Assembly (NCBI GenBank): GCA_013398615.1
Contig: VZSR01003807.1
Span: forward strand, 1,261,698-1,325,697
Length of the DNA stretch: 64,000 nucleotides
Reading direction: 5' to 3'
Source of the DNA: Brachypodius melanocephalos
Taxonomy: Eukaryota > Chordata > Aves > Passeriformes > Pycnonotidae
Numbering within the stretch: the first letter of the stretch is position 1; each line of letters opens with the position of its first letter. Both the position numbers and the translations under genes were made by a program. Below are positions 14,801-25,965 of this stretch, one piece after another. The notes beneath the pieces were generated by a model that worked only from the letters and a program-made list of their open reading frames with translations, ran no database searches and was not told where the DNA came from.

Positions 14801-17800
14801 AGATTGGTTTCGAGTGCTTTGCTCTATTTTTTTCCCCTTGCAATTTGCCTCTGCTGACCTAAGGATTTCTTTCTGACTCTGAAAAGATCCTGAAAACACC
14901 CACGGTGTGCACAGGAAACAAAGCAAAAACTGCAGCTGCTTTGGGCCCTATATTTATTTTGGTTTTGTCCATTCAGCAAAGCAAAGTCATCTTCTAAATC
15001 TTTTAAAGTTGGCTTCCTTACCTCTGCCTTTATCAGGCTGTGCTTAAAACAAGTTGCTTTTGACAGTGTTTCTGTAGTCTTTGTCTCAACAATTTGGATT
15101 TTTCAGCCTGCCAAGCAAAACAATTTGTTTTGGCTGTATTTGCGTGACTGCTCAGTAAAATACTACACATTCCTGATGAGTGAATAAGATGCTTTAAAAG
15201 TTCCTGGGTTCTTTGTGGTCATCTTGCTTTTAATACGTACTTGTGAACTGAGGCCTGATTTCATACAGTATTATTAAATCGTGACATTCTCAGTGTCTGG
15301 TGCCTCTCTTTCAGCACACATTGTTTCCCATGAGTATATATACAGCCACTGTTACAATTTAGGGGATTATTGCTGCCTTGAGACTGAAGTTTGGTCTAAA
15401 ATTTTAATCCAATAAACAAAATTCCTAAATACCTTCATATGGTCTTTTTAAGGAAAGATGGACATGCAACTTCCTAAAACCTGCAATTTATAGTATTATT
15501 TATATTTATGATAGAGAAAAATGATCAAGACAGGACATCCTTTATTTACACCCTTGCAGTGGTTTGAGACCACAGGGTAAGACTGAAAAGAACACAGAGT
15601 TCTAGGTTTGCTTTACCTCAAAATATTTCTTTGTGCATGCTTTCACATGCACTCTCTCCCCCCTCTTAATGTGTTGAGAAAGATTTGTTCATGCAATATC
15701 TTGAAAATACTACTGCTGTTAATAGCTTTTATTTGAATTCCAGTAATTTCTAGAAATTACAGTTGGGATTGTACTAGTCTTCCTGTAAACTCTTGAGACT
15801 TTCTGGGCTGAACAATTCCCAGAAATACAATTTGGACAGATGGTAGGAAAAAGAAAATATTTTTATTTTATTCCTCAGATGGGGAATTACACGTACAGAA
15901 ACTGCAGCTCGTGTAAAGTAATACAAAATCAATGAAAGCAGCGGGGAACTGAAACCCTCTCTCCAGAATCCCAGACTGTGCCTGGAAGAAAATTCACTTT
16001 TGACCATGAAATCGCATCCCACTGTTCAGTGTTTGCCTGCCCAGGGTGGCAGCTGGTGGTGCCACAAGTGCAGTTCTGCCTCTGAGTGCTGCATGGGCAG
16101 GTGCAGCTCACAGAAACCCTGCCCCAGCCTGGGGAAGGCAAACCTCCACAGGTGAGCTGCTACCCTGCGTTTGGCTGGGGCCAGGAGAGGTGTGCATCCA
16201 GATATTCTCATGGCTGGCAAACCTAAAGGAAAAGGACATTTTTTGAGAGGGAGGGGGTGGTTGCTGTCTTTTAAATATCGTTTCCTTCCGCTGCTGACGC
16301 AACCAATTGCCGATTTGCAATCTGATGTAAGGAATTGAGAGCAGAACTCTAATTAAAATCACATTTGTAGTGTCTAGTGACTCATTAGAGTGTATAGTGC
16401 TACTCATTACTTAGATGTCAGCATAGGGTGTTTCACACATGGGCCTTTTCCGTCTCTGAAATTATCTTCCTACTTAGGCTGCTGCTTTGTTGTTTGGTTT
16501 GTTTTTTCCTTGCGGGGGAGGGTGTTCCATTGCCAATTTTTTAACTGGAAAGATATTGCCTATTAATCATTTTCTTCCGTCAGCTACATTTCTTAGGGGT
16601 TTAGATGCATTAAATAACCTCAGGAGTCAAATAGAAGCATTATATATATTTCAGGGAAAACAGAATATCTTGTGACTGGTCCACGGAAGTTCTTGGCTTC
16701 TGGAATTAAGTGCTGGAAGCAGAATCATCCGTGTGACCTCCCGGAGCTGTATTTACATCAAGCTGAGACACAGTGCTTTCAGAACCTGTCGGGGTAGTCT
16801 TGTCTTCTTTGCCTTCCTTGTGGGAGAACGAAAACTCCTGAAGAAGTATTTTCATTTGGATTGTTCTGTGTCAGGCTACGAACTGTTTGATCTCCAAAGC
16901 ACACCGTGAGACAGATGTGCAGTGTCAAGTGTCAGGTGGTCCTGTCTTCTGAAATGGGGACACCCCGTGGTCTCTGCACAGAGGGCAGAGAGGACATCCT
17001 CTCCAGAGCTGCCTCCACGGGCAGGTTGGAAAGGTACAGCTGCCTGGAGTGCTGCTGCAGTGCCACGCTCTTCTCTGTGCTAGGAGCGATGTGCCACTTC
17101 CAAACCACCGCTCTGAGCTGGTACTTTGACCCATGAAAAAGAACACAAAATATCACCGCAGTCAGTGGCTTTAGCTCCACAGCCTGGGAAGTTCTCAGAA
17201 GGCCTGGCTTTGCTGGCCTGGCCGGCTGGCTGCTGTAGAAATGCAGTTTGGTTTACTTGTTCTAATGTTGGTTTTAACAGACCCATACTTCCCTTCCGTT
17301 GGTGTTTTTCCTGGATTTTATTTCCAACACTGTCTTGGTGGGCCTGGGGGCTGTGACGGCCACTCTGGGCACTGATCTTCCCTCTCCCTTGGGCTGGGGG
17401 CTGAAGGAATCATTCTGCTGAAAGTGGCTGCTGCTGTGATGGCCCGCAGCTACTGTCATCCCTAGTGTGAGCCCTAGGGACAGGCTATTCAGAAGACAGC
17501 AGACTGCTGCAGGACATAAAGTAGCACTGTTTTAATGCCTACAGGACAAGTTTTGCATGACTTAAGTCAAGATGGATAATTTTTTAACCTGTCTTTGATT
17601 TTTAGAATCTGTCTTTTGTTTTTTTCTCTTGGCCACTGGGGAATTGCAGGTCTATTTTATATTTTGTGGTGTTTTTTTTTTTTTTTTTAAAGCTGGGATT
17701 TTATCAGTTCTAAAGTCTTAAAGCATCTTAACTTCAGGGTGGTAAATCACTATTCAGTAGTACTGCCAAATGAGCTTAGGGAAATAAATCCCTATATTTT

Positions 17801-20160
17801 AATATAGGGAATGGCAGTCACTGCAAATAATCCTCAACACCATTGCATCTATGTTTTGTTGATGCAAAATTTATCTACAGATAAATACCCTGCTCTTAAT
17901 TTTACATCATGACTTGTTTAAAAGAATAAATCAGAGCACTAAGGTTTTGTCCTCATAGTTTTTTGCAGGCAGGGTGGGGTGTTGAGTTGTTTGGTAAGAC
18001 TTGCACGTATCCTTGCACTCACCTTATTCTAGCTGAGCTATAATTGCTTGCAGCTTGTTCGTGTTCTGCATCTTTTGATAGCACAGTAAGTATATTCTCC
18101 ATGAAAACACAGAGCTTGGTGCTTTCTTGCCTGCAGCCTTGGGAAAGCGATGCATCTCATTCTTTAGAAAGGTCAGATCTAAGTCCACGAATCAAATTAT
18201 GCGTAGTCAGCTGCTGACTGTTTAAAAAAATTGTTTTATAAATAATCAGTTGCTGGGTTAACAGTTGTTCTTTGATGAGAAGTTTCTGAATATTAACTAT
18301 TAGGTCCTGCTAGATCTGGAGTCCCTTTGAACTTAACATGCACAATACTGTAGGACTCAAGATCAAACAGTTCAGTGAAAATGACATGCAACTAGGACTT
18401 GTTTTAGACTGAAGCCCATAGTTGCTATTGTGGTTTCATTCAGAAAAGGCTGGGCGATGAAGTAGAATGGTGGAAAAGCATCACAAATTTGTGATGAACT
18501 TCCAAAGTACCTTTCAACCATTTGTAGCAAAAGCTACAAGTCCTCTGAGTGTTTTTTCAAACCCAGTCAGGCCCATGATGACAACAGCAGAGCTTTAACA
18601 GTAGAGGCATTTTTTTTCCCCTCACATTATTTGTTTCTTTTTGCAAGTGCAAGTCTGTGTATTAGGTTGTTCTTTCCTGGCACATATGCTTATATGTTTC
18701 TCAGAGGGTAATAAGACTTAACTTTTATTAGCCTGAAGAGTGTCTAGCTAGTTGAGAATCATTTTACTGAAGTGGTGGTAAGTAAAACAAACATTTTGAA
18801 GTACTGTTCACTTTTCTATGTCTTGTAAGCCTGTTTTTTATGAATTAAATGTGATCACTTGTTTCCTTGGCCCAGTGTTACCTCTCAGAAATGGGTACAG
18901 CTATCTCTGCACTGCAAGTGAAAACAAACCAGGGCTCTGAAACAGGTGAAGAACGGGTCCTGCTGGAGTTATTTCTCTTCCTTCAGAAGGGCATTAGAAT
19001 TATAAAATTACTTACCTACATATACCCATCACATCTAATCCTTTATCTTGGAAGTAGATGGACATGTAGCCAACTATTTCAAAGACTACAGTGAAAGATT
19101 GCCTTTTGAACTACATTCTAAAGCTTTTTTATGCTTAAAATTTTCATGTAAAACATCTCTGACTTTCAAAATGCATTTGCAGCTGTTGTAATGTTTTAGT
19201 CCTGCTGTTCTAATGTTTCAGTGCTGTGCATGCTGTGCACTGCTGCCTTAGATGGCACTGAGTAATTCCAATACAATTACTTTCTCTGTCTCCTCTGCAG
19301 CAGGTCTGGGACTTTTATATTTGCTTGCAGTTCAGACTTTTAAAAATCATTATTTTTAAGAAACTTCAAAGATAAACATTCATGGAGAAATTATATTAGC
19401 TTTGCTGTGGTATCTGTTGTCTGAGAGCTGTCTCACAGTGGCCTGAGGTGTTACCTGTGTGCACCAGGGTCAGAAAGTCAAAGCTGGATCTGTGTGAAGG
19501 GCTTTGAAATATTGTTTTTCTGTCCCTGAACAGAGTCAGATGGAGTTCAGCGTTGCCTCTCTCTCCATACAAGAGCAAGGTGGTGCCCAGCTGCAGAGTG
19601 AACAGAGGCAGCCTGTTAAAGCAGCACCTGGTGTCCAAGTCCCTAAATCTTCCCAGGCCAGTAAGACCCCTGGCTCTGATGGGTTGATAGCACCCAGGAA
19701 GGAAGAGGAGTCGTCCTTCTGGAAGATAAACGCAGAGCGCTCCAAGTTTGAAGGAGACAAGTCTGAGTTCCAGTCCCTGACCCCCAGCCAGATCAAGTCC
19801 ATGGAGAAAGGAGAAAAGCCTCTTCCCTCTTTTTACAGACAGGAGTCTGCTCCAAAGGAGGTGACCAAAGCTGAGAAGCCCAGCATAACTAAACCAGAGA
19901 AGTCTGTCACCCCCAGCCTACCTTCTGTATCTCTCGAGTGGGAGAAACCTCGACCTACTCAACTCCCTACTACTTCCCTAGATGACTTCTTTCTTCCTGA
20001 TCCACCACAGGATCTGGCATCTTCTAGGACAAACAAGGAAGATACTGATGGTACTATACTTACAGATCCACAAATGCCTGGACAGGTGAGTACTGCCATA
20101 CCCACCGACCTTACATTTAAAAACTGTAGAGCATTGAAACATTAAAATCTGGCAGGGATG

Positions 20161-20217
<57 letters not shown>

Positions 20218-22109
20218 GGGACTCCAAAAAGCACTAAGCATAGCTCACACTCTCTGTCTTTCAAATGTGAAGAAGTATAATTAACAGTCTGTTTAACATG
20301 TTAACTTCAATTAAGTGCTTTTTAACACATAGGATAAAGGCACAATTTAAATCTAACACCAGAAATGCTGACAAGGCACCAATTGACAGCAAGCTACCTA
20401 GCCAGTTGCTGCATCAAATAAAACAGATTGTGGGGTTTTGATTTTTTGGGTTTTGGTGGGGGTTTTTTGTTCTGTTGTGGTTTTTTTTTTAAGCAAAACA
20501 CTTAATGGAAAGAGTAAGCTTTTTAACTTGAAAAGTAGGTGAGCTAGGGTCTAGGATGCTTTACTGGTACACACAGCATAGTGGTGAATGGTGAACTAGT
20601 TCTCAGCTGTTCCAAGCAGTAGCCTGACAGCCACTTCCCAGTGCTTTGTCCCAGGCAGCTGTGCTGCTTTCAAATGTGTTTTCTCTTAAAGTCCAAAATA
20701 GAAATAGAATGAGCTTCCAGAATTAGCCTTCTCAATGTTTTTTTAAAATGAAAAAACCCAAACAACCCAACAACAAAAAATAACCTTAAGCAGCTCAATA
20801 GCCAACTGAAGCTATTTTAAAAAGCAGATGCTGATCTGTGAGAAAAGAAAGGGAACAGCAGGATATGATACAGTGAGAGAAAAAAGGGAAAGAGATCAAA
20901 AGCTTGAAAACTGTGAAGTAGAGGAGTGGTACTTCAAGCAGAGCTGTGCGGTTCTGTTTGAAACCTGTGGCATTACTTTGGCAGTGGCCTGACACATTAC
21001 TGTACACCTTCAGCACTTCACACAGCTTTTTCTCTGTTTTCCCAACCGTGGTTGTTTGAATTCCAGACAAGATGATGTAAAGTCAGAAAGATGCAGGGTG
21101 AGGTAACTGGTTGCAAGAGAAGTAAGTGGCAGCACTTAGGAGAGAACAATACTTAAGCCACTCCAGTATTTGAAGCCCTGTCTTTAGTTATCCTTCTCTG
21201 AAGCTGAGGGATAATGCTTCCTGAGCTACAATTTGTGAACACGGTAGTCCTTTAATTTTAGTTAAAGGCTTTATCATGTTTTCTTACAAATTAACAGTTA
21301 CAATTCCTTTGTGAATGTTTTCAAGATAACTGAAATAGTTGGAAAAGCCCATTTTTTCTCTCTGTGGAGAAACAACCGTCCCATGTGAAAATGGGAACAG
21401 AGGAGCAGAGAAGAACTTCATGTATGATAAGAATTTTCTTCCTTTCTCCTTTTCTGGATCATCTTCCCCGTTCTGGGAAGCCAGGCTCTAGGAAGAGAAT
21501 CCAGAGGCTTAGCTGTGCCTCTTGAATACTCTTCCTAAACACTACAATCACCCTAAATGTCACAGCTAACACTGCAGGAGTGAGCGTGTTCTGGATAGCC
21601 TAGTAAATAACTTGTCATCAAAGTTTAATCTGTGCAGTTTTGTGGAAACAACTAGCTGTAATTGCAACAGACAATCTGTTGAATTAATGATGCTTGCCTT
21701 CTATGTTTGTTTCACTCTCTGCAATTCCCACTGTAGTCTAAAAAATTGATCTTCATTAATTTTTTTCCATGAGGAAAAAAACCAAAACATTTTGCCTGCA
21801 GACCACAAGAATAATTTTATTTTTATCTGGAATTGCCTTTTTGGGCATTGTGAGTATTTTTCCATGTCATGTCTAGAGTTTTGTGGTGCAGGTACTTAGG
21901 TATTCTAGAATATGGCGAAGACCTTGAAATATTGTCAGGCAACATTTTAAACGTTATTTTTTAGATAGGCAGTCAAATATTGAGTTTGTAATAACCACGA
22001 TTAACAACTACATCTTATTTCTTCTTTTTTTTTTTTTTTTTTTACCTTGCAGACTAGTACAAGCAATGTTATCTTGAAGACTGGCTTTGATTTTCTAGAC
22101 AACTGGTAA
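2763..22109 (+). CDS. C1orf198: C1orf198 orthologue, uncharacterised protein (four exons, exon 1 incomplete)
   Basis: Whole-gene entry; the coding parts are the four exons listed separately. The protein begins MASMAAAIAASRTAVMNGN and ends GFDFLDNW, both hallmarks of vertebrate C1orf198. The middle carries EEESSFWKINAERS and FQSLTPSQIKSMEKGEK, also strongly conserved. The molecular function is not established; I recall that the family is defined by a domain of unknown function (DUF4706). The visible parts give 31 + 17 + 184 + 18 codons, while the human protein has 327 residues as I recall it, so roughly 75-80 residues of exon 1 are missing in the N gap. Introns 1-3 are about 7, 9.4 and 2.0 kb, and all visible splice sites are GT-AG. 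The middle of the protein is rich in Ser, Pro, Lys and Glu and looks disordered. The gene faces CAPN9 tail to tail, as in human. Confidence 0.93.
2857..2956. other. Assembly gap of 100 N inside exon 1 / CpG island
   Basis: Exactly 100 N, the usual placeholder for a gap of unknown size. About 230-240 coding bases of exon 1 are unaccounted for. The sequence after the gap shows no C1orf198 similarity in any frame. The true gap is therefore probably longer than 100 bases. Confidence 0.95.
2957..10120 (+). other. C1orf198 intron 1 (from gap to exon 2)
   Basis: GC-rich until about 3265, then ordinary AT-rich intron sequence with pyrimidine tracts (for example 3648-3720). No exon, RNA gene or clear transposon was recognised. 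It ends with the acceptor TTTATTTCAG at 10111-10120. Confidence 0.75.
10121..10171 (+). CDS. C1orf198: C1orf198 exon 2 (51 bp)
   Basis: Seventeen codons, DITWQDEHSAPFSWETK, almost identical to the human exon. Acceptor TTTCAG before, donor GTAAAT after; the exon is in phase 0 at both ends. It is too short to appear as an isolated reading frame and was found by similarity. Confidence 0.96.
15743..15760. repeat. Perfect 18-bp palindrome
   Basis: GTAATTTCTAGAAATTAC is its own reverse complement. Its core TTCTAGAA is the inverted TTCnnGAA arrangement used by heat-shock factors, but one pair of units alone in an intron is weak evidence for function. Confidence 0.6.
17762..17818. repeat. Nested inverted repeat (potential hairpin)
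   Basis: An outer pair, ACTGCCA (17762-17768) and TGGCAGT (17812-17818), encloses a perfect inner hairpin, TCCCTATATT (17789-17798) and AATATAGGGA (17801-17810), separated by two T. It could be a remnant of a small element or chance; no target duplication was seen. Confidence 0.5.
19534..20085 (+). CDS. C1orf198: C1orf198 exon 3 (552 bp, main coding exon)
   Basis: Acceptor GAACAG before 19534 and donor GTGAGT after 20085 bound 184 codons, phase 0 at both ends. The segment starts SQMEFSVASLSIQEQ, contains SFWKINAERSKFEGDKSEF and LTPSQIKSMEKGEK, and ends DPQMPGQ. These blocks match human C1orf198 closely, while the Pro/Ser/Lys-rich stretch between them is more diverged. The open frame also reads through the acceptor and the donor; those extensions are intron. 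Confidence 0.96.
20086..22052 (+). other. C1orf198 intron 3
   Basis: About 2.0 kb. It starts GTGAGT, carries the GATA microsatellite at 20161-20216, and ends with a long T-tract (about 22025-22043) before the acceptor TTGCAG. No other feature recognised. Confidence 0.8.
20161..20216 (+). repeat. (GATA)14 microsatellite
   Basis: Fourteen uninterrupted GATA units, starting about 75 bases after the exon 3 splice donor. Probably length-polymorphic. Confidence 0.98.
22053..22109 (+). CDS. C1orf198: C1orf198 exon 4, C-terminal coding part
   Basis: After a long pyrimidine tract and CAG, 18 codons read TSTSNVILKTGFDFLDNW and then TAA (22107-22109). The final block GFDFLDNW is the same as in human. 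Confidence 0.96.
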   Translation, partial: TSTSNVILKTGFDFLDNW

Positions 22110-23690
22110 AAGATACTTCAAAACAGATCAAACCAATTTTGGGGAAGGAGTGGAATCCCTTTCTCCTTGTATGTTAATTTACTAGCATTTGTGTCTTTTT
22201 CTAGAAGTAACTTTCAAACTCTTAAATGTTGCCTTTGTATAAACTTTTGTAATACCGTATGCGTTTTTGTTTTTTAAACAGTGATAGAAGTGTGGTTTCA
22301 TTTGGATATTTTTTCAGTATCTGTTAAAAGTTTTTAGTAGCTACTGTATTGAGAGGGTGGGAGAAGTTACTGTACACATGTTAAAGAAACACAAATGAGA
22401 GTCTCTGTATCCTAGAAATGGAACCTACAGGACCAGATTGCTGTTTTCAGTGGAAACCTTGCTAGCATGGCTTGTGAGAAATAGTGTTGCACGTGCAGTG
22501 GTTCAGACCATACTTCAGATAGCTGGCAAAAAATAGTATGAAGAGCAAGCATCCGGAATTGCTTTGATTTGTAGATTTTGTTCTGTTTCAAAGTATCTTT
22601 TGTACCACTTACTGAAGACACTTTTCTTCTGAAGAAGGCAAAGGCATTGCCAAAATGATGGATCAAAAAACCACTGTGTTTGTACCCTACAAATCTGCTA
22701 AAATAACTAAGAGTGTTAGAAAAATGACCTGGGGAAATGTTGTTTCTGGTCTTTGGATTCAAGACTTTAGGGTAGATTGAAGGGAGGGGACAACACCTAA
22801 TGAATTGGAGAAATTCTTCAGGGAAGACAATTTCACTGCCTCCTTACTAGAGCATAACTCTTCATAATACTAGTGCTGGAACTACAGCACTAAGAATTTC
22901 TGGAGTGTAGATTAGCTTTGCGTCAGTAAACCACTATGTTTGTGGGAGGTCACAGCAGTGTGAGGCTTTTTTGGTTTTTTAAGCAGCTTATCGTCTCAAG
23001 GACTCATCAACTTTGGTGCTTTTTCCTCCTTGTGGGTTCATCCTCTTTAGTGTTCAACATCTGGGTTGCATTTATTCCTAAGGTGCAGAGAGGCATCTCA
23101 AGGTGGCCCTTGGCAGCGTTGCCTCCAGTTCTGCTTATGAATGATCTTTGGTGTTTAAAATGTAGAGAACAAGAGTAGCTGTCATTTGGATCTGTTGTCT
23201 CTGAAATGCAGCATGATTTACACACTGATTCTCACTGTGTTTACCTCACCTTGAAGCCTTAATTCCCCTACGCACAGCCAGTGACTGGTCTGCTCCAATG
23301 CCAAAGGTTTGACTTTTCCCTTTACCTCAGCAATAGTCCCATAGCATTTGCTTGGGGTAGAAGGCAAAACACAGGGCTCTAATGGGTCCCAGCCAAGGCT
23401 GTAAGAAGGTCACCATCTCCTAAGCCATAGTGGTGCTAGGCTTCTCATGGATTAGCACTTGACATTTGGTTCAGTGCCAGGGGCAGTTAAATGTGCAGAA
23501 TTGGATGCAGCAGGATTTTTTCTGCTTGTCACAGGAAGAGTTTGCAATGTCCTGGAGGAATCCTTGCCTCTAATTGGTGTGCTGCTTGCTCTGAACAAGC
23601 AGAGTGTGCTGATAGAGCATTAAAATTTACTTGTTGGGCAAGGAAAATGCTGTAAGCATATCCCCCCCCACTCTGCCCCCGCACCCCACC

Positions 23691-23766
23691 AGAAAAAAAG
23701 ACAAAAAAAAAGACCAAAAAAAAAAAAAAAAACCACCAACAAAAAAACAAACAAACAAACAAAACC
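23691..23766 (+). repeat. A-rich simple repeat with (CAAA)n
   Basis: Runs of A broken by single G or C, ending in CAAA units; preceded by C-runs at about 23661-23690. On the other strand it produces a spurious Phe/Val-rich frame. Confidence 0.9.
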
Positions 23767-24559
23767 ACCAAGGCCAAAACCTCCACTTTTTCTAGTGTTT
23801 TCTTAAAAGATTCCTTAGCTAAATGCTAAGATTGCCACAAAGTAGAAGTCATGGCATAGCATACTTTTATTATAGAAAAACAACTTCTGAAAAGAAGCTT
23901 TTATAGCTTCTGAAAGCTTCTCTACATTCTTCCTGAGATGTACAAACTCCTGTATTTCGTGGATATTATCTCTGCACTCAGCAGTTCAGAAAATATTTGT
24001 TGTTACCGTCCTGGAATTTACCGCTGTTTTTTTCTTCTGTAGCATTTGCTACAAGCATCCAGAATTAATACAGCTTAGAACAACTTTAACACAAATTCCT
24101 TAGGTGTGTGATTAATACTGACTTGCACCTTCCTTTTAAAGCTAACAATTGTTAACCCTGGGGTTTACAATTACCAGTGAATCTGATTTTCTGTACATTC
24201 AGCTGCTGAAAAGTAGTAAATCTAAAATGAAGATGCACATTCTAATCTTATTCTGACTTGGAGAGATCTGAAAACAAAGTCTCCCACTGTCAAGGAGCGT
24301 TACTTTAAATCTCTGGTAATACCTTAAAGCTTCTTAGGGAAGAACCTGGGCTGCCTGTCTCTTCCATCAGCTAACTCGACCCTAATACACACTGGGACCA
24401 GCTGGTAGAACATGCTGCAGAACTTTTTACTTATCCTGGTAGGTTTTTCCTGTGCTTTGACAAGAGTTGATGCTCCTCCTTTCTTGAATATGTTTTTATT
24501 AAACATTCTTACAAAAAAACGAAATTGTATTTGGTCACATTTTATATTAACAATGTTTT

Positions 24560-24565
24560 AATAAA
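24560..24565 (+). promoter_or_regulatory. C1orf198: Polyadenylation signal AATAAA for C1orf198
   Basis: Canonical AATAAA followed within about 30-60 bases by a T/GT-rich stretch (GGTTTTTGTGCTG, TTGTGTGTTG), the arrangement expected at a cleavage site. Confidence 0.75.
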
Positions 24566-24738
24566 GTCACTTTAAATAGAACTGTCAAGGTTTTTGTGCT
24601 GCTTTGTGTGTTGTCCTTAATACTCTGCTTTCCTCAATGCCATTGGAGTTGTTTGGGGCATCTTGAATTTGCCTGAGAGAAAGCCAAGAATAATTTGATC
24701 CAGAATTTAGAAACTGAATTTTTTAGATTGGGGGGGGG

Positions 24739-24748
24739 NNNNNNNNNN
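24739..24748. other. Short assembly gap (10 N) inside a G-run
   Basis: Ten N are flanked by nine G before and six G after. Probably an unresolved poly-G tract just past the C1orf198 polyadenylation site. Confidence 0.95.
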
Positions 24749-24988
24749 GGGGGGAAAAATCAACACGCTTCAGCTGTTTTTTCAAGCCTTTAAATGAATC
24801 TGTTTGGGGAGGTATCTTTGCTTTATTATTTCATCTGACAACTGAGGACCGGATGAGATTTGGGAAAGACCAAAAATCTATTTGTACTTCACTGTAATAG
24901 ACTTAAACCTAACACACGTGGTCTCCCACCAGTATCTCCAGGTAATCCAAAGCACTGTCTGGATTGCAGAAGCAATTTGAAAACTGCA

Positions 24989-25077
24989 TGTTGTGGTTTA
25001 GCCCCAGCTGTCAATTAAACACCACACAGCTGTCCCCTCACTTCACCCAAGCAGGATGGGGGAGAGAATGGGTTATG
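24989..25077 (+). mobile_element. Fragment of an avian endogenous retrovirus LTR
   Basis: Starts TGTTGTGGTTTAGCCCCAGC and runs to GGATGGGGGAGAGAATGGG. This resembles the 5' part of an abundant bird LTR family. The rest of the LTR and any internal region are absent, so it is a broken copy. The family assignment is from memory. Confidence 0.65.
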
Positions 25078-25863
25078 TGTGGGCTTTAAAAGCATCTCAC
25101 AGAAAGGACACTGCTAGCAGAGGCCACTGGGTAGTCTCTCTTCCTGCCTTTTGTCATATGCAGCAAGTTCCCAAAATGTAAGAGAACCAAATGTACAGCT
25201 ACAGGGATAGTTTTCCTTCTGCATACTCACATCTACTTCTTCCAGAAATGTATTTGGAAAAACAACTTGGTTTATACTCGAGCTGAATTTCCAACAGCTA
25301 AAAAGGCATTTAAAGAAGAATTTGGTTTGGAAAGACTCCACAGACAAGTAAGGGTGGTATTCCAACTATATTTAGGATCTGGCCTACACATAATTTGCTT
25401 CAATCTTGTCTAAGCTCCCTCTCAACTTTTAAAAGTTCTCTCTACTAAAGGCAAATCCACAGAATCTGGGCACTGTCTCAGCATGCGGAGCCAGCAGGTC
25501 TGATGTGTGACTGAAGACTTGTAAGGGCAGAGTAGAAAAGATGCTGTGGCTGAAGAATAGGGATTGATTGACTGATTGATTGATTGAGTGGTGACTTTAG
25601 TGGTATTTGCTGAGGTTGGGACAGCCTTTGAGGTCATGGTTGTGGGTGCTGGTGCAGCACCCAGCAGGCAGAGTCCTGCTGATCACTCAGCAACAGCATC
25701 CCCCAAAGAGCTTGCAAGTCATGTCCCTGGGACACAAACCCAGCTCTGTAGGTGTTATTCACAGACAGACCCCTGGGCTTTGCTGTCCAGTTTGCCCATC
25801 ACCCACTTGAATCAGTATGTTACTGTGTGTTACTCTGAGATCAAAACCATGATGTGGTGACCA

Positions 25864-25965
25864 GTGACAAGACCTGAGGGAATGGCCTGAAGAAGCTGTG
25901 TCAGGGGAGCTTTAGGCTGGATATTTAGAAAAAAGTTTTTCACCCAGAGGGTGGCTGGGAACGTG
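25864..25965 (+). mobile_element. CR1 LINE fragment, sense orientation
   Basis: GTGACAAGACCTGAGGGAAT through TTTTTCACCCAGAGGGTGG follows the well-known CR1 3' region (AGGGGAAATGG... GATATTAGGAAGAA... AGGGTGG), with many substitutions. Similarity fades after about 25965. An old, 5'- and 3'-truncated copy. Confidence 0.7.

Larger units (their letters stand above)
10172..19533 (+). other. C1orf198 intron 2
   Basis: About 9.4 kb of AT-rich intron. It contains a T-run at about 11059-11074, another T-run at about 17670-17688, a perfect 18-bp palindrome (15743-15760) and a nested inverted repeat (17762-17818). No exon or RNA gene was recognised. Confidence 0.75.
22110..24585 (+). other. C1orf198: C1orf198 3'UTR
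   Basis: About 2.4-2.5 kb of non-coding sequence between the stop codon and the first strong AATAAA with a GT-rich downstream stretch. A long 3'UTR is, as I recall, normal for this gene. It contains a C-run and an A-rich simple repeat at 23691-23766. The exact cleavage point is inferred. Confidence 0.7.

Noticed and set aside
20161..20216. Tandem units as a possible CRISPR array
   Set aside because: Uninterrupted 4-bp units without spacers in a vertebrate intron; a plain microsatellite.
23529..23786. Phe/Val/Trp-rich membrane-like frame on the - strand
   Set aside because: It is the translation of an A-rich simple repeat in the C1orf198 3'UTR.
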